Assembly (NCBI GenBank): GCA_033557465.1
Contig: CM066033.1
Span: 229,712,109 to 229,776,108, forward strand
Origin: Ichthyophis bannanicus
Taxonomy: Eukaryota; Chordata; Amphibia; Gymnophiona; Ichthyophiidae
Length of the DNA: 64,000 nt
Direction of reading: 5' to 3'
Position numbers and translations under genes: made by a program. Positions 47,701 through 59,100 of this stretch are shown in pieces (positions within the stretch are counted from its first letter, which is position 1; each line of letters opens with the position of its first letter). Below the pieces are notes generated by a model that was given only the letters and a program-made list of their open reading frames with translations, was not told the origin of the DNA and searched no databases.

Positions 47701-48609
47701 GTAGAGGAGGGGGAGGTGCAGGGATTTGAGGAGGTAAACGGGGATTATGGATTGGAGGAAAAAGACAGATTTGCATACATGCAGGTGGGGCACTTTATCA
47801 AGAGGATGCAGGGGAAAGAGGGGAGGGGAGGGGAAGTATCAGCGTAAGAGGCCATTTGGTATGGGAAAAAGAATGTGAAGGGGTTGATCTCAGAGTTATA
47901 TAAAGGGGTGGGGCAGGGGGGGGAGAAAGAAATTTAGATACATGAGAGAATGGGAGGAGGATTTGGGAGAGATATTGTCAGCCAAGGATTGGAAAAAGGT
48001 ATGGGATCAGGTTAAACGAGCCCCATGGTCTAGAAGTATTAAGGAAAATTGCTATAAGATCATGTTTAGATGGTATTATATGCCTGAGAGGGTACATAGG
48101 ATATTCCCTGGGGTAGCCTCAGCATGCTGGAGGGAGTGTGGGGAAGTGGGTACATTCCGGCATATCTGGTGGAGCTGTGCAAAGATCCACGAGTATTGGG
48201 GTAGGATACGGGAACAGATACAACAAAAAACAGGGATGGAGGTGGAACTGGAACCGGGTATATTCCTGCTATCTTGGTGGGGAGGGGGTCAACAGAAGGG
48301 GGGCGGATGTTACTGGCATGCTTAAGTGCAGCCAGATGTGAGCTGGCAGCTGCCTGGAAACAGAGGGATGCTCCGTCCATGGTGCAGTTTGAAGGGAGAC
48401 TGAGGCACATAGTGTTTATGGAAAAATTAACAGCAGCCAGGCGTCAGAGAGTAGATAAATTTGAAGTGGATTGGGGAGAGTTGTGGAGGGTTTTCAAAGA
48501 GGGGGGAAAGGAGGGAAGAGTGGGGTGGAGATATAGGAGGGAGGGGAGGGTTAGGGGAGTATTGACTGGGAATATGGGAAGCAGGGGGGGGGGGATAAAA
48601 AGAAAATGA
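44799..48609 (+). pseudogene. L1-like ORF2 (APE endonuclease + reverse transcriptase), broken
   Basis: It begins ATG at 44,799 with the endonuclease start (IGSVNVKGLN, QETHLRRE). After a frameshift come SIYGPNG and GGDFNVVLQ (45,100-45,250), then SRIDMILV and the SDHGAVM box. The RT region has KAPGLDGLPGSFYK, PISLINVDVKILAKVLA, DAEKAFDRV and GTKQGCPMSPLLF. The catalytic box is YVDD at 46,828-46,839, where L1 relatives usually have F/YADD. The C-terminal cysteine segment is near 48,120-48,180 (CWRECG...FRHIWWSC). Frame changes near 44,970, 45,300, 45,700, 46,400, 47,900 and 48,280, plus stops such as 46,648 and 46,945, make it inactive. About 1,270 codons, normal for the family. Confidence 0.85.
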
Positions 48610-48890
48610 TGTGAGTTGGGGGTTGTTATAATCAGTGTATCATGTTGCATGATAATGATGTATGTGGGGGGTTGTTATGATCATTGTGTCAAGTTAAATG
48701 GTTAAATAAACATTTAAATAATAATAATAATGAAAAAAAAGAATACCCATCAGAACCTTTCTGAACTCCTACAGTATCCTGGGAGGTATCCCATTTGACC
48801 CCATGGCTTTATCCACTTTCATTTTTCCAAGTTGTTCATAAAAGCTTTCTTCTATGAATGGTGTGATACCTAGTCTATTCCCATCAGTAC

Positions 48891-49868
48891 CCAGAGCTGG
48901 TGCAAGGGTACTGGGTGCCCTACACAAACCTTCAGCCATGCACCCTCCCACCAGATACGTACAACTTTTGAAAATGTAAATTGATCCCTCTTCATAAAAT
49001 TTGTATGCGACGCAATATTGTATCATGATAATGCCACATCAACTGAAAAATTGAAACTAAGATGTTTTTTCCAAAACAGGATATTTAAAAACATAACATA
49101 CCTATAAAATGAGGCATTCAAAGTATAATCTTTGGAGGTAGTAGTATCACATGTAACCAGAACAATGACTGAAAACCTTGAAAAATTACCCAAACTACTC
49201 ATTGCAGGCTCAATCAGTCTGTTATCCCCACACTGTATGTCCCAGAACCAAAACAACACTAACTGCCAGGAGTCAGACTGCAACAACCCTGCAGAGTAAC
49301 TACTATTATGGGTACTATAACACCAATACAGTTCCTACTGAGAATATAGAACAAGCTGGACTTTTTGGATCTCTATGCAAGCTAGACGCTACCAGAATGC
49401 CTCACCTCAGTCACACAAAGAACACAGGCAGACCTTCATCAAATAAGAATAAGTGATCACAAGATGCGTAGAAACAGAAACCTTCTGACAAATACAGAAA
49501 TGGAACCTGCAAGAAGCCAGAATCTTCATGCAGTACAATGTTAAGAGAATCATCCCCACAAAAGAAATGTAAAATGTATATACAGTATCATAATCAGAAA
49601 ATACACATGTATAGTCTATGAAATATCTAACAACATCAGTATAAAATAGTTACACCATACTAAAAGTAAACACTGTAAACTGGTGGACAACCAATTCTTA
49701 CAAACTCAGATTTTAAAAAATCCCAAGCCCCAATAAAACATTTCAAAATAGAAAACATATGAAATAAAATCCAATAATTTAAAATAAAGATGAAAAATCC
49801 CTCACTCTCTACCCATCATCCCTTTCTCTCCCTGTCCAGCAGCATCCATTCCCCCTCCCAGTAAAGCA
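48891..49868 (+). repeat. Dispersed repeat (hAT-like start), host of the DIRS insertion
   Basis: It starts near 'cccagagctggtgcaagggtactgggtgccc', which resembles the CAGGGCCGGTGC ends elsewhere. The part 49,190-49,560 matches 6,878-7,290, including 'acaaagaac...gatcacaaga'. An AT-rich then a pyrimidine-rich block follow, as in the first copy. The pyrimidine-rich text seems to continue after 63,000 ('cccaaccatctgcagtagcatcatac'), consistent with one repeat split by the DIRS element. Confidence 0.5.
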
Positions 49869-50053
49869 TAGTTACTCTCCTGTAACAGGTGAGCTACGGG
49901 AACAGCAGGAATTTAGTCTTCACATATGGGTATCATCAGTATCGACGGATCCCACGCAGGAACGCTCCCCAGCGTCCAATAGGAACGCTTTTGGGAGCAT
50001 CCCACAGCACATGCGTGCTGCCTTCCCACCTCTCTACCTCTCTCATTTCAGTT
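49869..50053. repeat. DIRS terminal inverted repeat (right)
   Basis: It reads 'gttactctcctgtaacaggtgagctacgggaacagcagg...' and runs to 'ctctctcatttcagtt'. It is the reverse complement of 62,831-62,994 with scattered mismatches. Shared blocks are TAGTCTTCACATATGGGTAT and GCGTCCAATAGGAACGCTTT. Confidence 0.88.
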
Positions 50054-50131
50054 GCGCTTATAGCTGAGACCAAAGGAGAGAAGTAGAGAAAGAGATAGAT
50101 AGAGACAACTCCTAGGGGAGGTGGGTGGGTT

Positions 50132-50230
50132 GTGAAGACTAAATTCCTGCTGTTCCCGGAGATCACCTGTTACAGGTGAGTAACTACGCTATCTCCAGGA
50201 ACAAGCAGGAATGTAGTCTTCACATATGGG
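50132..50230. repeat. DIRS internal complementary region
   Basis: 50,132-50,185 is the reverse complement of 49,871-49,923 (about 3 mismatches in 54). 50,190-50,230 is the exact reverse complement of the outer end of the other ITR (about 62,952-62,992). The two outer ends are thus juxtaposed head to head. In the DIRS model this segment serves as the template joining the ends of the circular intermediate. Confidence 0.88.
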
Positions 50231-50352
50231 GACTCCCCAGCTGAAAGATGCCAAGGGGCGACCCCAGCAAGCTGCGAACCCAGGTGAGATGGGTCATGTT
50301 TCCTCCCATGGACCTCTGGCATCCAAACCGTGGATGGTGGGTAGGAGTTGTA

Positions 50353-51422
50353 TTAAGTATGGAAGAGATGCTGAAGAACAGCCTGGCCAAATGAGGCATC
50401 CCGATGGGAGTCCTTGTCTAAGCAGTAATGGGCTGTGAAGGTGTGCACCGAAGCCCAAGTGGCTGCTTTGCAGATGTCATCAATAGACTCAGAACGAAGG
50501 TTAGCCATTGAGGCTGCCATTGCTCTCACACTGTGAGCTGTGACATGGCCCTCGAGAGAAAGTCCTTTACTCTGATATGTATAGGATATGCAATCTGCAA
50601 TCCAATTTGACTGAGTTCTTTTGGAAACTGGAAGTCCCAAATGATTAAAGTCAAAAGCCACAAAAAGCTGAGAAGATAAAAGGCTAAGGCTCTTTTACAA
50701 ACCAATGTGTGAAGACTCCTTTCCGCACTAGAGGCATGAGGCCTAGGGAAGAATATAGGAAGATAAACCGACTGGTTTAAATGAAAAGGTGAAACCACCT
50801 TTGGCATAAAGTGAGGATTAGTCCTGAGGACTACTTTATCATGGTGGAACCTTGTATAAGGAGGGTCAGCTACTAACGCCTGTAGTTCATTAATGCATCT
50901 TGCAGAAGTGATGGCAATTAGGAAAATAACTTTCCATGAAAGAAACTTTAGGTCTGAAGTGGCTAAAGATCCAAAGGGTGGTTTCATAAACTGACCAAGA
51001 ACAAGATTCAGATCCCATGCCACCAGTGGTGGTTTAATGGGAGGTTTTGTTAAGAGTAGGCCTCTCATAAATCTTGATACAAGTGGATGAGAGTAAATAG
51101 GTTGTCCATCGAAAGGTTTATGAAAAGCAGCAATAGCACTAAGATGGACTCTCACTGAATTGGTCTTTAGACCAGAAGTTGATAATTGGAGGAGATAATC
51201 TAGTAGCGACTCTACAGGAACCAAAAGGGGGTTAAGTCCCTTTTGTGAACACCAGACAGAGAACCTTTTCCACTTAAAAGCATAGGAACATCTTGTGGAA
51301 GGTTTTCTGGAAGCCAGAAGGATATCCTTTACTTGTTGAGAAAGGTTAATATCCTGGAATTCTAGGCTTTCAGTAACCAGGCCCTGAGATGTAGGGACTG
51401 GGGATTGGCATGCAGTAAGCAT
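50353..51422 (-). pseudogene. DIRS tyrosine recombinase (YR), frameshifted
   Basis: 51,422-50,526 encodes the N-terminal core-binding part (KPSTRCSYAFKWKRFSVWC; LLDYLLQLSTSGLKTNSVRV). It continues into the catalytic part with the arginine motif AITSARCINELQAL. After a frameshift near 50,660, 50,661-50,353 encodes AHSVRAMAASMANL (the HxxR box) and ATWASVHTFTAHYCLD, where Y is the likely nucleophile. The R, HxxR and Y residues of the family are therefore all still readable, split over two frames. It would join the circular DNA intermediate into the genome. The beginning of the YR frame is uncertain because it follows directly on the upstream region. Confidence 0.87.
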
Positions 51423-51774
51423 CCGTCCTCCTGAGACAGAAGATCTGGAGCATTCCCCAACTCCAGAGGAGTGCTTTCAGAGAGACGCAGAAGAAGAGGA
51501 TACCACGTTTGTCGTGGCCAACGTGGAGCTATGAGTATCATACGACCTCTGTCTCTCTGAAGTTTGAATAAAGTTTTGGGAATGAGGGGAATGGGTGGGA
51601 AGGCATAGAGGAAGTCCTGACCCCAGTGGAGTAGGAAAGCATCTCTTGCCTGACAGTTGTGAGCCAGGATTCTGGAACAGAATCGGGAAAGTTTGGCATT
51701 CTGTGGACTTGCAAAGAGGTCTATATCTGGTGTTCCCCAGATTTGAAATACTCGAGCAAGCTGGTATGAGTGGA
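51423..51774 (-). pseudogene. DIRS pol, region between RNase H and YR
   Basis: Continuing from the RNase H domain after the LINE insertion, the frame reads YQLARVFQIWGTPDIDLFAS, then an FLYAFPPIPLIPK-like block and LIAPRWPRQTWYPLLL. These phrases are common to vertebrate DIRS polyproteins. I recall that a Dam-like methyltransferase was assigned around here, but I cannot confirm it from this short piece. The LINE lies exactly at its upstream edge (51,775). Confidence 0.65.
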
Positions 51775-52745
51775 AATTTTGTTTATTGTGTCATGCAACA
51801 GAAAAACAGACAAAAAGCAAAAACAATCACCCCAACCAAGTCCCACACCCCCCCAAAACCCCACCCCCCGACATAATGCACAACAAGAATCACACCCCCC
51901 GTAACCCACCTCCCCAAACCCACCACCACACCCAGCACCCAACACACGTGCCCCTCCCCCCAACAACAATCCGCAATAGTCCATGACAATGTCCATGTCC
52001 CCCCCCCCCTTCAGTCCAATGTCCATGCCGGACCCGACCCCCCCCCCTGCAGCAACACCCCAGAATAGTCCAAACAGTGTCCATGTTGCATCGCAAAAGC
52101 CCCTCCCCCTCACAACAACCCCCACCAGTCCACATTGTCCGCACTGTCCGTTGGTGGGGATTGCCGGAGCCCCCCCCCAAACCCCCCCAAATACAACATC
52201 CCCTGTCCCCATCCCCTCCCCTGCAGAGGGAGCAGCAGCTCCCCTCTCCCTCCACCCCGATCCCCGCCCCCTCCCCATCCATCCCACAAAAACAAACACA
52301 GCAAAAGCAAAACCTCCCCTCCCCCACCCCCCAAACAAAAACATAAGGGCACCTTGAGCCCGTCCCCAACAGAATCCCACCAAAACAAAACATAACTAAT
52401 TATACAAAGCAAAAGCTAAATAACAAGATAAACAAAACCCCTGTGCTGCCCTGCAATCCAGTCAGCGGAGCGGGATGCCCAGGACACAAAAAGAACAGAC
52501 AAAAACACAAAAACAATTGGGACAGCCACCCCTAAGGAAAAAGGGAGAGCGGACAAGTGGTCCAACCCCTGCAACAGCACCAGCTCACCCCCCCCCCTCC
52601 GGGAGAAAAACAACCCCAAAAACCTACCCATAAACAAAAACCCCAGGGAAGGGAACCCTCCCCCTCCTGTCACACCCCCCTCCCCAGGGAAACAAACCAA
52701 CCCCAAAGCCCTACAGGGATGAGAACCCCAGGGAACCCCTCCCCC
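51775..52745 (-). other. 3' UTR of the Tx1-like LINE
   Basis: Extremely C-rich on the plus strand (G-rich in the transcript), with many CCCCC runs. It contains a poly-A signal AATAAA (51,782-51,787, reverse) just before the 3' end. Several long open frames on both strands (up to 220 codons) come from composition. The G runs could form G-quadruplexes, as reported for L1 3' UTRs. Confidence 0.75.
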
Positions 52746-55700
52746 TCACGGGGGGCGGAGGGTGAGGTGACGCCACAGACGCTCCCAACGATGGGCCTCC
52801 ACCACCCGCCTTTCGCGTTGCGCCATGCTGGACACTTCCTCCAGAATGTCCCGCACCACCTCGTCGAGGGGCAGGACCAACCCCCGGGTCGAGACATGAC
52901 AGCGCGCTTGCCACAGGTGGTAGCGCACTACGGCCGTGACGAGGTAGAGGGTCCCGGAGTCCTGCCTTAGAGGAAAGGACCAGGCCCCGTACACCCACTC
53001 CGCATACGTGAGGAGGGAAAGGTCGCGCAGGTGAAGAGCAGCGGACACCAACCGGCAGGCCTCCACGTTAAAGGGGCACTGCCGGAGGAAATGGTCCATG
53101 GTCTCCGTCTGCCCTTCACACCCGGCCCTCGGACAGACCCGCTCGGCCTGTGACCTGTACTTGAGGTTGTCCCTCACGTACAAACGCCCGTGGAAAGACA
53201 ACCAGGCCACATCCCGAACCTTCTTCGGTAGCCGAGGGGAGTTCAACAGCCGAAGGCCCCGCTGCATCACATCCGCCGGACAGTCCCGCAGGGCCCACCG
53301 TGGTTGAAAGTGAGAGGTGAGTACCATCCGGTATAATCCTTTCCGCCCCAAGGACTGGGCGAGCGGGTCGGTCACCCACCACCGCCGAATGAGCCCCACC
53401 ATCGCAAATACGTACGATGGGGCCTGTTCCACGCTCCGACGCACACGTGGGACCGAAGACGCCCCCTCCCACTGCTCCCAGAAGCGGGAGAACCATTCCC
53501 GATAGGAGGCCACCCACCAAACCCCACCCCCTTCCCGCATCCTACCCAAGTGGAACGCCATAGACAAGACTGACAGGAAGACAAGGGGGTGCAACATACC
53601 CAAACCGCCCTCTGCCCGATCCAGGCAAACGATGTTGCGCTGGACGGGGTTCAGGCGATTACCCCACAGAAAACAGAAAAAGACAGCACAGACAGACGCC
53701 TGACGGGACGACGGAAGGACGAAGACCGTGGCCACGTGCAGAAAGAGAGGAAGCAGAAACGTCCCGAGGAGTTTGATCTTCTCCTCGTACGTACACCTCC
53801 ACCCCCTCCACCGCAGCACCCGACACCGTGCAGTCTCAAGACAACGGTCCCAATTGGACTCCGCACAGTCCTCCGACCCGAAGACGAGGCCCAAAACGCG
53901 GACCTCCCCCACGGGAGGAGGAAAGGGGGCGCAGGAAGGCGGGGAGGCCTCCGAGGGGCCCAACCACAGCGTCTGGCACTTGCTGTGGTTGACAACAGAG
54001 TGGGCTACCTCCGAGTACTCCTCCACGGCCTCCCGCAGGGCCTCTACCCCTTCAGTGCCATCCACGTAAACTGAGATGTCGTCAGCGTAGGCAACGACGG
54101 ACACCGGGGGCGCACCATGCGCCTCCAGGCCCCGCAACCCACCTGAGGACAATCTCCGGAGGAAGGGGTCGAGGGAGAAGACATACAGCAGGGGGCTCAA
54201 AGGGCACCCCTGCCGCACCCCCGAGGCGACACCAAACGGCCGTCCGAGCCACCCGTTAATAAACGGGAAGCTCACCCCCCCTCGGTACAGCGCCTGCACG
54301 ATGAAGAGGAAACCTGCGGGGAGGCCGAAGTGCTGGAGCACCACCCACAGGTACCGGTGACTGACTCGATCGAAGGCTTTGGACTGGTCCAAGGAGACCA
54401 ACCAATGGTCCCGTTGGAGCGACCGGCCTCTCTCCACCACCTCCCGGACTGTGGCGACAGCGTCCAGAACCCCTCTCCCCCGAACGGAACAATACTGGGA
54501 AGGTGACAGCAAAGCGCCCGACACCTCCACCAGTCGGTTGGCCAAACACTTGGCCAGGATCTTCCGGTCCGCGTTCAGAAGAGAGAGCGGCCGCCAAAAG
54601 TCCAAGGAGCTATCGTCCTTCCCCTTGGAGAGCAGCAGCAGGACAGACTCGCGAAATGACCGCGGGAGAAACCCCTTATCCATGATCTCCTGAAACAGAG
54701 AGGGCAGGAAGGGGGCCAGCTGGGCGATGAAAGTGCGATAGAACTCCACAGGGAGCCCATCGCGCCCAGGCACCTTCCCCAACGGCATGGCACGAATCGC
54801 CCTCTCCACCTCCACCTGCTGAATCGGAGCAGCGAGTGCATCAACCTGTGCCTGAACCACAGCCGAATACACCGGGGGAAGGCCCAAGTACTCTCGGATA
54901 TGGGTGAGGTCCACGGGGCGATCCCCAAACAGGTCCGAGAAGTATTCCCCCACCATCCGCAAAAGGTCCTCCTGGGAGGTATGAATGGTACCGTCCTCGC
55001 CCCGCAGGGCCATGACCTCCCGACGCCGAACCCTCTCCTTGCAAGTCAGGAAAGGGTCTGGAGTGCCGACCCCACCGGCCGTCCCCTCAAAGCAGAGGGA
55101 GGCATGGCGATCATAAAGCAGGCCACGGAGCTGGACGCGTACGTCTTCCACCTCCTCCCGCGCTGCCCCTCGGGATACCAAACGATCCAGCGACCTCCGG
55201 AGGACAGTGTAAGTGAGGTAGCGGGATCGAGCCATGGAGGTACCCCGGGAACGGAAGAGTTGGCGGGCACGCGTCTTCACCTCGTCCCACCAGGCGCCAC
55301 GGGAAGGAAAAACACCCAACAGGGTCTCCTGGTCTGCGAGAAAGGCCAAGAACTCCTGGACCACCTCTGATGTTGCCAACAACTGCACATTCAGTCGCCA
55401 CAGGCCAGGACCCCTGCTGAGCTCCTCGTGGTTAGCCAGGAAGGACACGGAGAGGACGCGGTGGTCCGAAAAGTCAACCGCCTGCAACTGCGGAGGGGAA
55501 CACTCCACCCGGGCACTCACATATATCCGATCGATACGACTCCTGCAGGTCCCATGATAGTAGGTGAACCCGGCGACCTAGGGAAGGCCCGGTGGAAAAC
55601 ATCCACCAGGTCAGCCGTCCGGGTCATCTCGGCCAAAAAGAGGCCCTCGTAACTGGGTGGGCAACGATCCCCCCCTCGGTCCTGCAAAAAGGTGGTGGTG

Positions 55701-56140
55701 TTGAAATCCCCGGCGAGGACCACCAAACGGGAGGTGTGTAAGTAGGGGCGGATGACCCCAAACAGGGTCTTCCGCGCCAACTTAGACTGGGGGCCGTAGA
55801 CCACCACGAAACGAAACCGATGAGGCCCGCAGTAGCCGTCTAAGAGCAAACACCGGCCCTGCTCCAGTTCCCACACGTACTGCACCTGAAATCGGTTAGA
55901 CGTGAACAAAACCGCCACTCCTGCGTAGGGCTGTGCCGCAAGCGACCAGTACGAAGGGCCCCACCTCCACTCCCGCTTCGCCCGATGAAGGCTAGCGAGC
56001 GAGGTGAGCCTGGTCTCCTGCAAGAAGATGACATCCAGCCCACTCGTGGAAAGAAAATCATAGGCCGTAGCCCGCGCCTGGTCCGAGAAAATGCTGGCCA
56101 CGTTGATGGTGGCGCACGAGAACGCAGGAGTGCACGCCAT
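52746..56140 (-). pseudogene. Tx1-like ORF2: APE endonuclease + reverse transcriptase, one frameshift
   Basis: ATG at 56,140 opens the endonuclease: INVASI, FLQETRLTSL, VVYGPQSK, AGDFNTT. Near 55,565-55,575 one base is lost. The frame then continues with SRIDRIYVS and DFSDHRVLSV (the histidine box) into a 924-codon open frame. In that frame (counted from 55,520): RT motifs GKVPGRDGLPVEFYR at about 248, SLLNADRKILAKCLANRL at about 313, LDQSKAFDRV at 377 and GVRQGCPLSPLLY at about 434; catalytic YADD at 478-481; C-terminal CPRAGC...H...C zinc segment at 796-815; end near RHLTLRPP. About 1,130 codons in total, normal for the clade. All catalytic residues I can identify are kept. Confidence 0.9.
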
Positions 56141-56142
56141 GC

Positions 56143-59100
56143 CTAGTTCGTGTGCAGTGACCCTTTCCTCCTCTTCTCACCATACCCGGGATCCCCGGAA
56201 TCCCGCTTGCAGGACAAGCCCGTGAGCTGGAGCAACTCCTCTCGGTCCACGTTGACCACCTCGAGGATCTCCTCCTCCTCCTGCTCGACCCTGTCCCCCC
56301 ACGAGGTGCTGGTGTCCCTGAGACCACCAGGCAAAGCTGTCGCAGGGGCTAACCCAGTTCCCATGGGGCGAGGGGGCACGGACAGGTCAGGGGTCGGAGG
56401 AATGATCTCCTCCGTGGGGTCCACCACCGGTGCCTCCCCCCCTCCCTGGACAAAGACTGAGACAACGGACCAGTGCCCACCCCCGCGGGGGAGGCCGGGA
56501 CGGCCGGGTCAGCAGGGGGCTCCTGCGAAGGCCCAGTACCCAACTGCGGGGGCAAAGACTCGGCCTCCCTCACCCGTCGGGCGCCAGAATCCACCTTGAC
56601 CGGAGGACCCTGACCGCGGCGCGCCTTCGAAACTTTCAAAGGTCGCCGCTGAGGAAGAGGGGCCGCCCCCGCCGCTAACCGCTCCGAGCGCCGCACAGGA
56701 AGCCCTGCCTCCACAGGCATGCCCTCATCCACCTCAGCCGCATCAGTAGCCAAGAAGACGAAATGGTTGACGTCCAACACGGGCTCTACTTCCAACAATG
56801 GGGAGGTCTCCCGCTTCTTCCTCTTGGACTTGCCACCCTTGGAAGGGACCGTGGTCCATTCCTGAGGTGGCACCACCTGCAACCCACTATCCTGTCGTGA
56901 CACATCAACCTCCACCACATCAACCCTCTCCTCCCTCCTACCCAAATCCCCTCCCCCTGGTGGCTCCCTCGGTTCAATGGACTCCTCCACCCTAAGGCCC
57001 CCTGGCTCCTCCTGAGGGAGAGGGTCCTCCACAACCTCCTCCCGCACAGGAGCCCGAGGTGGGGCGACGGCATCCCCCCCCGGTCCATTGTGTGATGCGG
57101 AGGGGCAGCGGGCAAAGGGGTGGCCCAACTCCCCGCAAAGGTTACACCGGATAAGCAAACACCCGGCCGAGGCATGACCCCGTCCACCACAACGGGTGCA
57201 GACCTGCTCGGGACAGTTCATGCTCAAATGGCGGAATGAGCCACAGCGGTGACACTCGCGGGGTTGCCCGGGGTAATAGCACAAGATGCGATCCCGACCG
57301 AGGAAACCGGCCGAGGGCACGTGCTGCACCACGTTTCCCACCTCATGCAAACGGATCTTACCTTTCCACGACCCGTCCCACACCCCTAGGGGCCCAGCGC
57401 CCTTAACCAGGGGTGCGAGGAGCACCGCATGGCGCGACAACCAAAACTGGATGTCCTGCCCTGGGAGCGACTCATTCCGGGATAGGATGGTCACAGGTAC
57501 CGTCCCCTGGTGAGAGATAGGCACAACACGAAAGTCAGCCCACCCTCCCTGCCCCCTCTGCTGCTGGTATCGGTCCCAGAAAATCTCCAGCCCCCGTCTC
57601 AGCATGAAACTAACATCATATTCAATGGTGTTGTTCATGTGGATAAAGGCGTAGAGATCTCCCGGGAGAAACCCCAGCCCAAGGACCATCCTCAAGACCT
57701 GTTCCCTGGCTGGAGGGGGCCCCTCCCCAGCCCACCGGATCTGCGCCACGTTGCGCTGTCGGACCTCACCCCCGACCCCTCGGAACCCTCCCCCCCCCCC
57801 TCCCCCGCCTGCGGGACCATTCCCCCGGGAACCCCCCCCCCCCCCCACCCCCCCGGACGCCCCCGGAGTGGTGCCCGACCCCCTCCGAGCCTCTGCAACG
57901 GTCCGGGGGGGGGGGAACCGACCCCCCAGCTCCCAGCCCCTGCCCTCCTTGGTCTTCTCCTGCATCCACCTGCGGGGGACCCTGCTGCTGGTCTGCAGGA
58001 TCCGCAACCGCCTCACATGGGGCGACCTGAGGACTGGGCAAGGTCAGCTCCGCAAACACAGAATCAGGGATGCTATCCCTTCCGGATCCCTGGGTGCCAC
58101 CGAGAACCCCCGGATCACCCCCTGCTGCCACCTCCGGCTGCCGAAAGGCAGCAAAGGCCCCTGGAGGGCCTGTCGGGGTCTCCAAAGCTAATTGAAGGGC
58201 ATCACGGACCTGGTTCTCGGTAACACCCAGGGGACCAGAAAGCCCCCCCAAACCTCCGTCCCGTGTTCCCGACCCAGCGCAAGGCTCCTGGGTCTCGGCC
58301 ACCACTACCGAGGATGGACCCCGCTCCCCTCCATTCCCGGGATCCAGGGGGACCACCCCATCCCCTAACCCCACTGAGAACGGACCCTTCCCCCGATTAG
58401 GACCAACCGCTACATCCTTCCCCACTATTAGACCAGTCATCCGCTCCCCCTTTCCCTCCACCAGACCCTCCACCGACCCACTGTCCGCTACCCCCTGTAC
58501 AGCTACCGGCAATAAGGCAGGACCTACCCGAGACAGCAGGGCAGAGCCCCCAACAATAACGTCCCCCAAACCTCCACCCCCCTGCCCCCCGTCCCTCCCA
58601 GGTCCTACCTTATTGTCGGTGCCAGACGTGGCACAGGAGACCAGAACCTCGTGACCGGCAGCCAGGGCTCCAGCAGCAAGGGCGGACGCCCCCCTGCGAG
58701 CCAGGCTTCCCTCGGCCACAGCACCAGACAAGACAGGCAGCTGCACAGCCCGCTCCGCGGTCCCAGATTGCAGAGACAGCTGACCAATACTCTTCCCTCC
58801 CTGACCCCCTCCGGGGGCCGCAGAAAAGAAAGAGCAGCCCCCATCCTGCTCCTTCCCCCTTCCAGCACCCTTCCGGCCCCAGCCAGCCACCGCAGAAGAC
58901 GCTGAGCGAGCACCCTGTAGCTTTCTGGGGCCCGGAAGGGCAGCCAAAACAGGGGAATCCTGTCTGCCAGCCATCCCCCTATCAAAACCCTGCACCGGGA
59001 CTTTAACTGCTGCCGAAGAAGAGCCAGCCCCCCGAGGACCATCGGACACCAAACCTCGCTGGGAAAGCAACAATAAATCCTCCACAGCATCACTGCAAAG

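Larger units (their letters stand above)
42994..48739 (+). mobile_element. L1-like LINE, near full length, decayed
   Basis: It is bounded by AGAATACCCATCAGA at 42,979-42,993 and 48,740-48,754 (15 bp; the first A may belong to the tail). The element has a short 5' leader (42,994-43,122, with a TGATGTCA CRE-like octamer at 43,003), ORF1, a purine-rich inter-ORF stretch and ORF2. An (aat)n tail ends in A8. The length of 5.75 kb is normal for vertebrate L1 relatives. Both ORFs are broken, so it cannot move itself. Confidence 0.9.
42090..48890 (-). mobile_element. CR1-like LINE remnant carrying two insertions
   Basis: CR1 pieces occur at 48,890-48,755 (PFIEESFYEQLGKMKVDKAM, then GSNGIPPRIL), 42,978-42,669 (LRTGKG..., VVPLHKRDNTEEVGNYRPIC) and 42,350-42,090 (an ELGDMKWKLQGRKLK-like block, then the FFTDRVDAWNALPVEVV region in broken frames). 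All read on the minus strand and follow CR1 order. The gaps are an L1-like LINE (42,994-48,739) and a hAT-type miniature element (42,351-42,668). Heavily decayed. Confidence 0.8.

Noticed and set aside
51721..52393. Long open frames (up to 220 codons) on both strands
   Set aside because: They lie in the G-rich 3' UTR of the Tx1-like LINE and are Gly/Val- or Pro/Thr-rich by composition only.
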